The position numbers were made by a program, and so were the translations under genes. DNA of 37,164 nucleotides from NCBI GenBank assembly GCA_025201705.1, contig MU616841.1:1-37164 (forward strand). Direction: 5' to 3'. The notes beneath the pieces were generated by a model, which searched no databases, was not told the origin of the DNA, and was given only the letters and a program-made list of their open reading frames with translations. How positions within the stretch are numbered: position 1 is the first letter of the stretch; each line of letters begins with the position of its first letter. The DNA comes from Dissophora ornata (lineage: Eukaryota; Mortierellomycota; Mortierellomycetes; Mortierellales; Mortierellaceae). Of this stretch, positions 12,137 through 21,517 are shown piece by piece.

Positions 12137-13549
12137 ATGTCCACTCTCACTCCGCTTAATCTACCGGAGATTAGAAGTCTTCTCGCCACCTACCTGAGAC
12201 GCGGCGATCTCGCACGCTGTATCCGCGTCTGCATGGCGTGGCATGCTTCCTTCCTGCCCGCCCTCTGGTCTACCCTTTATCCGAAATCCATGAGTGAACA
12301 ACCATACTTGTCCAGAGCCGTGCTGCTTCGTCACCGCCATTATGTCAGACACCTCGCCTGTAATCGCGGCGTCTTCCGTTATCATGCAGACACTCAGTTT
12401 CCCAACCTTCAGACCCTTCTTATCTTTGGCGACCAATTGCTGTCGACGACAGTCGTTGCTCTACATCCACACATATCCTCCCTTAAGTTGGGTGTCACTG
12501 CATCTCAATGTGTGCCACCTCTGTTCTGGAGAGTGGCAACCGCTACATTACACAACCTTGTAGAACTTGGTCTGGTCGGTGTTCAAGTTGCCAAGGTGGA
12601 CTGCGCAGATTTTTGGAAAATCTGCGCACGCCTCAAAACACTGATACTGCAAAAGACAACGATTGCAGAGGGGCCTCCTGCGGCTGTGATCTTGCTAAAG
12701 CTACAGGACATACAAATATCAACAGAGTATGGATTGTCCCATGACCGGCAACTAGATCTCATGGCTCGAGCTCCACAGCTGATACATCTCTGTTGGCACT
12801 GCCCGACCTTGTCCATCTGTATCGCCATCACGGATCAGCTCACTCAATACTCTACCAGAGGGACTTGGCCTCATCTCCAGCGGTTAGATCTAGGGAGATC
12901 CATGGCCTCAGATACGCAACTGTCGCTCATAGTTAGCAAGATGTATTGCGTTACAGAGCTGTCTGTCATGACTGCCAGGTTTGGACTGTTCTGCCTAGCG
13001 GCCCTTCGCCCGCACTTCCCTTGGCTCAATATTTTGCATATTTCGAAAAGCCTCCACAGCACTGGTGAATTCATTCCGGAGATACTAGCGTCTTGTCCGC
13101 ATCTGGAGAGCCTTAAAGCCGATACCGTTTTGGCTCTTGAAATCATCAAGGGCCGGCGCTGGGTCTGTCAACGGTCATTGAAAGTCCTGTCTCTGTTTTT
13201 CCAGATGGCGCTTAAGCAATCAGCAGCTCCGTATGAACAACAGGGTGTCTTTGAAAGGCTATCAGAGTGCATAAATTTGCGACAGCTGAACGTGAGCTGC
13301 CAGATCGGAGGACCGTTGCGACGCTCGCTCGATTTTCGACTAAAGAAGGGGCTGGCGAAACTAGGCAGGTTGAAGCAACTCGAAGTGGTTGGGTTCAGCA
13401 ACACGTTGCAGGAAATGGATTCAGAGGACGTTGCGTGGATGATTAAGAACTGGGTAAACGTCAATTTTGTAAGAGGAACATTTAATGAGGACTTTGGCAA
13501 GACATTGGACATGCAGGCCATGTTTCATGCCGCAGGAATCAAAACATGA
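12137..13549 (+). CDS. F-box/LRR-like protein, intact member of the tandem cluster
   Basis: A single exon encodes 470 residues from the ATG at 12137. The first 45 residues look like an F-box (LNLPEIRSLLATYLRRGDLA, then CIRVCMAWHASFLPALWSTL), the domain that binds Skp1 in SCF ubiquitin ligases. The rest is a run of degenerate leucine-rich repeats, such as FPNLQTLLIFGDQ, LHNLVELGLVGVQVA, WPHLQRLDLGRSMAS, CPHLESLKADTVLALE and CINLRQLNVSC, which would form the substrate-binding arc. The target cannot be read from sequence. It is flanked by two broken copies of the same gene in the same direction, so it is a survivor of local duplication. No introns or targeting signal are seen. Confidence 0.85.
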   Translation: MSTLTPLNLPEIRSLLATYLRRGDLARCIRVCMAWHASFLPALWSTLYPKSMSEQPYLSRAVLLRHRHYVRHLACNRGVFRYHADTQFPNLQTLLIFGDQLLSTTVVALHPHISSLKLGVTASQCVPPLFWRVATATLHNLVELGLVGVQVAKVDCADFWKICARLKTLILQKTTIAEGPPAAVILLKLQDIQISTEYGLSHDRQLDLMARAPQLIHLCWHCPTLSICIAITDQLTQYSTRGTWPHLQRLDLGRSMASDTQLSLIVSKMYCVTELSVMTARFGLFCLAALRPHFPWLNILHISKSLHSTGEFIPEILASCPHLESLKADTVLALEIIKGRRWVCQRSLKVLSLFFQMALKQSAAPYEQQGVFERLSECINLRQLNVSCQIGGPLRRSLDFRLKKGLAKLGRLKQLEVVGFSNTLQEMDSEDVAWMIKNWVNVNFVRGTFNEDFGKTLDMQAMFHAAGIKT

Positions 13550-13754
13550 TTCTGAAAGTGAAAGTTTTTAATACACAAGGCGCTTTCATTGCCTTCCACA
13601 TAATAAATTGACAATCGATTCCACATGGAAAAACAAACGTTGAACAACGCCTTTCCACAACACAGGAGTGAGTATTTGAAAGTGGAGTTGAAGAGCCACT
13701 CTTTTGATATCGCCATTTCCTTCTACCTTGTTTCCTCTAACTCCCCTCGACGCC

Positions 13755-15035
13755 ATGGCTGACATCAACCCACTCGAACAAGAAAATATCAGACATTCTC
13801 TTTGCCGGATTCTAGAACGCGACGGTCTAATGCGCTGTGTCTGCGTCTGTAAGGCATTGAAAACAAACGTTTCTCCCAGCGTTTTGTTTGAATCCCTCCC
13901 ATATGATTTAAATGATCATATTCATTTGTAGACAGCATCTCTTGCGATCTAGAATTTGAATAATTTTCTCGTCTTCATTTCCCAAGTCTGAGGACCCTGC
14001 CTGTATAGTTATGGCGAACAATCGTTATAGAGTACCTTTATTGCTCGCCATCCACAGCCCAAGCGCCTCGGCTTCAACCCTTACGAATTTTCTAGATCAC
14101 CAACACCTACACTCTTGAGCCTGACAGAGTTGTCTCTAGGCTTTATGACGGTAAGTAAGACCGATGCCCATTACTTGTGGGAAGTATATATGCGTGTCGA
14201 ATCCCTGTCTTTGATCTGCAACTCGATCGCGCGAGGTTACCCAAGAAGCTCTTTACTTTTTCAAAGATATGGTGTCTGCGGTTGCTGCGCGACTCGAGGC
14301 TGCCACAAAGAGAACAACTGGCCGTCATAGTCCAATGTCCTGAGCTGAGGTATCTGGAATGAAAACCTCCAACAATTCTCAGAGGGAAGATATTCATCAC
14401 GGAAGAGTCCGTGCTATATATTACTCAACGTACATGGCCACAACTCGGAAAGCTGCGTCTACATGGCTTTAGAGCCACCGATGCACAACTAGGGCACATC
14501 ATTGGGGGATGAAGCAAACAGAGGAATTTTCATTTGGTCAACTTGTCTTCGCAGCCCTCCAGCGTCACTTTTGTTGGCTCAAAATAGTGTACCTGTGGAA
14601 AAGTTACTAGCGTCCTACCCTGTGCTGGAGATTCTTCGAGCAGATCAAGTTTTCGCGATGGACTTAATTATGGATCCACTTTGGGTCTGTCAAAGGTCGT
14701 TGAAGCTCTTACAGATTCATCTCAACATGGCGCCAGACGCCACAGCAAGGGAGCGAGATCTTGAGAACGAGGGTATATTTGAAGAGTTGTCTGGATTTGA
14801 GAGTCTGGAAGTGCTTGACGTGAGCAAGAACAATATGCTGATAGGGTTTCCGAACGCACCTGATTTTCGGCCGGCGATAGGATTGGGACAGCTGGCGAGG
14901 TTGAGACGACTCTGGAGCGTAACGGTTACTCAAACACAGTTGGTTACGCGTGCGGAAGTAGAGCGGATGATTAGCCACTGGACAAGCCTTGAATCTGTCA
15001 GAAAGCCTTTACACTTTTCGGGTGTGTTGACGTGA
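13755..15035 (+). pseudogene. F-box/LRR paralogue 3, multiply disrupted
   Basis: The ATG at 13755 begins a short frame with an F-box-like start (LEQENIRHSLCRILERDGLM, then CVCVCKAL) that ends at a stop at 13931. Similarity to the intact copy resumes in several frames: LTELSLGFMTVSKTDAHYLW near 14120-14180 (compare LVELGLVGVQVAKVDCADFW), a leucine-rich piece in the next frame to about 14360, then TWPQLGKLRLHGFRATDAQL near 14433-14490. A longer open frame at about 14600-15035 matches the C-terminal third, with ASYPVLEILRADQVFAMDLI and DPLWVCQRSLKLL matching CPHLESLKADTVLALEIIKG and WVCQRSLKVL of the intact gene. Several frameshifts and stops make it a pseudogene, although the last 145 codons stay open. 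Confidence 0.85.
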
Positions 15036-15224
15036 ACGAACCTTTCCATATCGGGATGTGGCTGATGTTTTGATTTGAGTGCAGTTCAAGAACACATGAC
15101 ACACCCGACACACATTTTTTCTCACTGCTTATACACACCGACACTCGTAATTCTCTCTCTTACCCACACTCAAAACCACACTCTTATTTTTTCTCTCTCT
15201 TACTCCCCACTAACTCGCTCGACC

Positions 15225-16440
15225 ATGTCCGAACTGCAATCGTTCATCGTAAACCTATGTAGCCTAGCCCTGAGAGCCGCCGCTCAGCCCAGGGTCGACC
15301 AAGAATTAATCGACCGGATCATAGCCCTGACCGACGCGTCTGAGCAGCCACAAACCAACGACAAAGGACAGCGCCTCAGTGTTTACCATCGCTTGATTAA
15401 CGATGTATTGTCCTTGAGTGGAGAACGCCCGCAAGAGCAACAACCCTCACCTGATAGCGGGGATGAGGGGCACCTGCAAGAACAACCATCTATAAGCGAG
15501 CGCAGCAAAGGAAAGCGCCCAGTCTACAACTCATCTGGAGAGGATTTTCGTGGGCAATCGTCCACTAGTCAAATGCACCCAGTCAGCGATAGGTCTGGAA
15601 AAAATTCTCGGGGGCAGCAGTCTACCAGGGTGCACCCGGCTGACAGCAGGTCTGGAGAGAGTCCTCAAGGACAGCCATCCGCCAGGATGCGTCCAGTCAG
15701 CAATAAGTCTGTAGAGAGTTCTCGAATACAGTCATCCGTCGGTGAAAAACGCTCTATTGGTAGTGTGCTTTCTTGGAATTCAGATGATGATGATGAGGAC
15801 GAAGAGGACAACGCTCTACAAGACAGCTTGGGGGATATAGAGTATGTAACCAATTCAAAGTTGAATAAGGAAAGTAAAGGATCATTTCATCGTTGCTAAC
15901 AGCTCGATAAATTTCTCTAGACCTCAAGCTGCTGTGGGCAGCGCGAATGATCGAACGCCATCCCTACAGTACAGGCACGAATCGTCTGTGGAGTTTCCGA
16001 ACGGGGTTATCGAGTATTCGCGCGAGATTAGCGAGTCAGAAATCGGTCAGGAATCTCATAGTGTTGGATGGGCGATGGTTGTTTATGGCCACAACGCCAG
16101 CGCCGGGTCTGGTCGTCGGACCTACAATAAGTCGTGCTTGGGTGTACACCAGTGTCCCAAATGTAACTATGTCGAACGGCCGCGTCTTCCATTGCAGAAG
16201 AAAAATAAGTATGCACTCCCACAGCCGCCAAAAGGAGTCTGCAAAGTGGACGGATCTAAACTGGAGCATATACCCTGTAAAGCGACGTTGACAGTGGTCT
16301 ACGGCGATGGAATGGTATACATGATTCATAATGGGCTCCACAATCACGCCAAACCGCCAGTGTCCAAGTATTCGGGCAAACCAGCAAAGCGTCGGGCCCT
16401 GGAGCCGAATCCAGACGATCATCAAGATCAATCCTCCTGA
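15225..16440 (+). CDS. WRKY-GCM1-like zinc-finger protein with repetitive N-terminal half
   Basis: Two exons, 15225-15841 and 15921-16440, join in phase to give 378 residues. The start is the first ATG after a CT-rich leader. Residues about 1-70 are helical and may be a small interaction domain. Residues about 99-172 contain four copies of a Ser/Gly/Gln-rich unit of 19-20 residues, then an acidic patch. The C-terminal 110 residues hold KSCLGVHQCPKC (C278, C284, C287), C313, C325 and GLHNHAKP (H346, H348). Both the KSCLGV start and the C-x20-H-x-H end resemble the DNA-binding domain of GCM factors and the wider WRKY-GCM1 superfamily. That superfamily is known both in transcription factors and in Mutator-type transposases. 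No transposase catalytic domain is present here. DNA binding is inferred; the target is unknown. Confidence 0.75.
15519..15741 (+). repeat. In-frame tandem repeat in the zinc-finger gene, about four units of 57-60 bp
   Basis: The anchor TCTGGAG or a near copy occurs at 15534, 15594, 15651 and 15708, spacings of 60, 57 and 57 bases. Each unit encodes a variant of PVSxxSGExxRGQxSxxxxx. All spacings are multiples of three, so the frame is kept. Confidence 0.8.
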
Positions 16441-18095
16441 GCCGTTTGATTGGCTCTGCGACGCGCACTTCATGATTACAGTACATATACTACAGCCATT
16501 CAACGCGAAATATGATAGTTTACCACTGGTTTCTATTTTTGGGGAAATTGTTAAAAATATTGATTGTTCCCAGTTGGTATTTTTTGGTTGGGGGTGCGGG
16601 AGATCGAACAAGACGAGAAATAAGGAGATCGAGAAATAAGGAGATCGAGCGATGTGCGTATTCGCTCTGTCGGTAGGCAAGGAGAAGCACTGACCAGGCC
16701 TTGTGTGGCCGGCTGTTCACCTGCTCCTGTGCGCTATGGGAACACAAGCGAGCACATGCAATGCGATGCTTCATGTGCGATGTGCGATGTGCGAGATGTG
16801 TATAGCCAGCCTAGCCTACACTCTGCGTCACGATGTTCTGATGCTCAAGTTCCCCTGAAATAGAACCCACTAAACCAGATTGAAAGAGAGGGAATTACCG
16901 ACAAGGCACATGCACTCACAGGAAACAAATACTGATATGATCAGAAGGAGAGGAGCTGGCATGTTGCTGCCATGTGGCGGCGTGCATGGCATGGCACATG
17001 CATGCGAATTGCTGTCACCTCGCCAACTGCCTATAGATAGACACAGTGTAGGATGTTAATGCTCCGCTTACTCATCAACAAACCCCTCTTCCTGTCCCCT
17101 TTCCTCAATCTGGGATCGCTACTTTTCTTGTCCTGTTCATGAACCTCCTCGCGAACAGGCACATGAAGGAGGACGAATTCCCGACCCCTGACCCCTGAGG
17201 CAGCTGTGTACTCTTCATGATCAACCCCCCATTTTTATTATATTGATTTTTTGATTTTCAGCTGTCGAATGTGGCCTCTCAAAATACATGGAGAGCCGTA
17301 GGGAAAGTTGGGTACGAGAGGAGAGGTGGCGGTTGTGTGTGGTGCTGAGGCAGCTACTGAGAAGGGACCGGATGGTACTGCACAGCGACGCACAATGACA
17401 TGGTATATGGCTGCAGAGCGATAGCAGATTGAGAACAAGAGCAGGTTTGGATGGCACACCTGCGTCTCCTGAAAGAAAGAGGAAGGCCAAGGAGCAGGCA
17501 GGCAGGGAAGAGGGGGGGCAGCTCCGTGTTGTTTCTAGGCGGTTTTGGTTTCATTGATTGATTGACGGATATCCTCCGGGAGGTAGTGTGGGTTGAATGC
17601 ACTAAATGAGTTCAATCATATCAATCATATGCAATGCAATAACAATACCAAATATACACGGGAAGAGTCGCTCTGAGTTGCTGCCCTGTTTGGGGCCGTG
17701 TGCCGTGTGCGACAGTCGGGTTTACTGCCAACTCTCTCCTCTTCTCCTCTTCTCCTCTTCTCCTCTTCTCTCATTCAATCACTCATCCCATTCCACCTGT
17801 CCTCCATCCCATCCTCGCACCAGATCCACCCAAGAGAGATCGCTCGCCATCCGCCACTTCTCCGCTGCGACTCGCATCTGGAACACACAACAACAGCAAC
17901 AGCTGCAATAAAAGAAAGCCTTCCCGTTGGACCCTGCTATCGTCTGCTCCCTTCTTTCCGTCTTCCCTTTTCTTCCCTCTGCTCGCTTGGACCTTTTCTC
18001 CTTTTCTTCAATCGCTTTTCTTTTTGTTCTCATTCCTTCATACCCATTCCCACTTCTTTCCTTTCCTTCGTAAACTAATACCCTTGTCCCAAGCC
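16441..18095. other. Long intergenic region with short repeats and a CT-rich leader
   Basis: This region separates the zinc-finger gene from the GRR1-type gene. Near 16614-16648 the phrase GAGAAATAAGGAGATCGA occurs twice in tandem, and at about 16770-16800 a GATGTGC-like phrase is repeated. The segment 16968-17008 is rich in CATG and GCATGC palindromes. From about 17725 to 17775 a TCCTCT-type tract begins a pyrimidine-rich stretch that probably is the leader of the GRR1-type gene. No gene is supported on either strand. Confidence 0.5.
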
Positions 18096-21000
18096 ATGCA
18101 TCTCTCCTTGGACATGGACGTCGACTCCGATGTCGAGGTCTCCCTTAATCCCCACGCAGCAACCGACGGGTCCTACACCTGCCCTGCCTTGTCGCCGTTC
18201 CCTGCTCCCTGCTCCCCCGTCTCGCTCCCATCTTCCCAAAGCACAACGCTCTGTGCAGAAGCAGACTATGCCACGATACCCGATTCAAATGTCACCCATG
18301 CCCTTGCACCCGCTACGTCTTATCTCGATGTGGCAACGTCCTCAGCGTCGGGCTGGGCCACCACTTCAGCTTCGTCCTCGTCCTCGTCCTCGTCCTTGTC
18401 GTCAAAGCACCCACAGGACAGAATCTGGGACAGAGACGTGGTCGACATGGACATTGACCCAGTAATTCATCTGGACATCCTTGTCACGGGCCCCGCCAAT
18501 GCCATGGTCAGACCCAATTCTACGCCCAGTTACCGTCTTAATAATAGAACTAGTGGAAATACTCTCTCAATACATCAACAGCAACGACAGAAGCAGGAAC
18601 AGAAGCTAACACAGGAGGCTATGGAGGTCGTGGGCGAGAGGAAGCAAGGACGCGCAGTCGACCAAGATCTGGTACAAGAGGAGCTTGGACGTGTTGAGCA
18701 AAGCCATGCCCGTTCTTCCAAACCATGTCCAACGATCCCCTCCGAGCTCATTCTTTACATCTTCAAGTATCTGACTGCTCCGCAGGACCTACGCTCTGCG
18801 CTACTTGTGTGCAAACTCTGGTGTTCCTGTGGCATGGATGTGCTTTGGTCCCGTCCAGCGCTTCTGAGCCAGTCTGTAGTCGACAAGATGTGCAGCACCA
18901 TGTCTCGGGACCGCTCCGAAACTGTGTTCCCTTACTCGGATTATATTCGCCGACTCAACTTTTCGTTCCTGGCTCAGGGCTTGACTGACGAAATCTTGAT
19001 CCAGTTCGACTGTTGTACCCGGCTGGAGCGCTTGTTGCTACCTGGATGCGCCAAGACTACTGAGGATGGACTGAAGCAGATCCTGGGGGCTGGTCAGGGG
19101 CTGTATTCACTCGATCTGTCTGAGATTCCATCAGTCACAGATACGGTCTTGGAACATGTGGCGAGATTCTGTCCGAAACTGCATACCCTGTATCTGACGG
19201 GGTGTGCGGCCCTCACAGACAAATCTGTGGTCAAGTTGGCAGCCAGTTGTCCCAGCCTCAAGCGAGTAAGTCGATGTTTTACTTTGTGGGTTTTGCAATC
19301 CATCGCATCTATCGATGGGAGAGTGGATAGCGTTTTTTGCCGATGCGTGTAAACAAACGAGATGCATGGGAGAAAAGCTGCATCTGATTGCTCTTTCGCT
19401 GCGAGATGTGCCCCCAGCGTCTTGTGGACGATCTCTATTGGCGTCCCTGTTTGCATATCCCTTCTGCACCCAACCAGATGTGCTCTTGCTCCTCACCAAT
19501 TACCAATGTCACGCGGTGTCCGTGGTACTTGTTCTCACTCGTTTCATCTGCTTGCTACTTCTATGTGGTAGATCAAGCTTGGTCAATGTGTCCTGTTGAC
19601 AGACCAATCTGTTTTGGCACTCACTCGGCACTGCCCCCAGCTCATGGAGATAGACATCTCTAACTGTAGCTTGATGACCAACAACGCCATTCACTCGATC
19701 TTCCAGACGCTACCCCAAATCCGAGATATCAACATGACCGCTCTCTCCAACCTCACAGATCGCGCGTTTGCATCAATCCCGCTCAGCCCACTGTCATCCT
19801 TGTCGACAACCTCGACTATCCGATTTGAACAGCTGCGCGTCCTGAACTTGACATCATGTAATCAAATCACGGACGAGACACTGATCAGAATTATACCCGC
19901 AGCATCCCGACTTCGCAATCTGGCGTTGACGAAATGCGATAGGATCACGGATGTAGGCGCGAGTGCAATCAGGCTGTTGGGCAAGCACCTGCACTACCTG
20001 CACTTAGGACATTGCTCCAAGTTGACGGACAAGGCGATCACGACGCTGACGCAGCACTGCACTAGGATTCGGTACTTGGATTTGGCGTGCTGTTCGAAAC
20101 TGACAGACGCGGCAGTGGTTGCGATGGCACAGTTGCCGAAACTGAGGAGGGTCGGACTGGTCAAGTGCTCGAACATTACAGACCATGGAATCTATGCGAT
20201 GCTGGTGTCGCAGGTTGTGCCACAGACGTTGGAGAGAGTTCACTTGTCTTATTGCGTGCATCTAACAGATACGGCTGTGGCGGCGCTAGTGAACCAATGC
20301 ACCAAGCTCACACATTTGTCGGTGACAGGCGTGCCGGCTTTCATGTCGCCCAGATACCAGAAGTTTTGTCGAGTCCCACCTTCAGAGTTCACGGCGCACC
20401 AGCGAGAGGTCTTTTGTGTGTTCTCTGGAAAGGGCGTTAGGGAGCTGAGGCAATTCATGCAGGATAACCCGGCGATGTCCTCGTCAACACTATCGAGTAT
20501 CCAGAGGAGTTATCGCATCATGGGATCGACGGTTGCATCCATGGTCGCGGGTGGCCAACATTCGTCGTCGATCTTGGCTCATTTGGGTCTGACTCTGAGA
20601 GAGACGGACGCACAAATTCAGAATTTGGTACTGCAAAATGCGTCCGGTGCCAACCAAGGTGGTATCAGCGGTGAAGGACTTTCATCGATGTCGACGTCTA
20701 CTCCAGGGGCATCAACTTCAGCGAGCACCCCCTCTTCGATTGGCATGGAGGATGATTCCCAACTACAGCAGCAGCAGCAGCAGCAGCAGGAGAACGATAC
20801 GTTGGAGTTGGAGCAGCAGATGGAGGAGCTGGAGCAGGCGGAGCTAGACTACGCGGAAATGATGTTGCAACAGCACCATCTGCTGCGCCATCATTACCGA
20901 TACCGAGAAACCTACCACGGCCACCATCATCACCGAGACAACTCGAGTCCTTCAAGTCCGAAAGCAGCAGCAGAAGTAGCAGTAACAACAACGAGCGCGG

Positions 21001-21386
21001 CAACTGGGCATGAATCTTCGTCTTCGTCATCAGCGGCGCAAAATACCCACTTGATTCAGTGTTCTCATTACCATGGTCCATCTCGTCGTACTGAGGCTCA
21101 CCCACAAGCCATGGAACAGGCAAATGATCTACCTGTTACAGATGTTGGATCCACAACGCAGTATGGCGACATTCATATGACGACACCCGGAACTGTGAAC
21201 CAAGATCATGATCTGGCCCCAGGCGAAGGTGAAGGCGAAGGTGAAGGTGCTGGAGGAAGCAGCGGCGGGAGTGGGCATGGAAGTCCTACAGAAGAAGAGG
21301 AAGACGAGGAGGAAGAAGAAGTCGATGAGGATGAGGATATTTTTGGAGATGGGGATGAGGACGAACAACGACCTCGTCGTCGATAG
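18096..21386 (+). CDS. GRR1: GRR1-type F-box/LRR subunit of an SCF ubiquitin ligase
   Basis: Two exons, 18096-19265 and 19572-21386, give 994 residues. The start at 18096 is the first in-frame ATG, although the frame stays open far upstream through a CT-rich leader. Residues 1-205 are low complexity. An F-box lies at about 210-255 (TIPSELILYIFKYLTAPQDL). It is followed by about twelve AMN1/GRR1-type repeats with the motif CxxLTD, such as LYLTGCAALTDKSVVKLA and LDLACCSKLTDAAVVAMA, with the intron inside one repeat. After them comes FCRVPPSEFTAHQREVFCVF (about 655-674), the block conserved after the repeats of yeast Grr1 and Aspergillus GrrA. The tail has polyGln near 789, His-rich, Glu-Gly and acidic runs. 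The family ubiquitinates cyclins and nutrient-signalling proteins. The length is close to yeast Grr1. Confidence 0.9.
20764..20790 (+). repeat. CAG/polyglutamine microsatellite inside the GRR1-type gene
   Basis: An uninterrupted CAG run encodes polyGln near residue 789. Further CAG/GAG-rich sequence follows and gives a Gln/Glu-rich, probably coiled segment. Such tracts vary in length between strains. Confidence 0.85.
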
Positions 21387-21517
21387 CTAGATAGATAGAC
21401 ATCTCGCGATCAGTCGCACACAACATGAAACAAAACAAACCAGTTCTTTTTTTTTTTAATGTCAAAGGTAATAATGCGACAAGTATATATATAGAAACAA
21501 GGGGTTGAAAGAGACTG

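Noticed and set aside
15519..15741. Possible CRISPR-like array
   Set aside because: The repeats are adjacent and coding, with no unique spacers, and the organism is a eukaryote.
17700..18095. Upstream extension of the GRR1-type reading frame by 132 codons
   Set aside because: The extension has no in-frame ATG and comes from a pyrimidine-rich leader, giving Leu/Ser/Phe-rich low complexity. The first ATG at 18096 is preferred.
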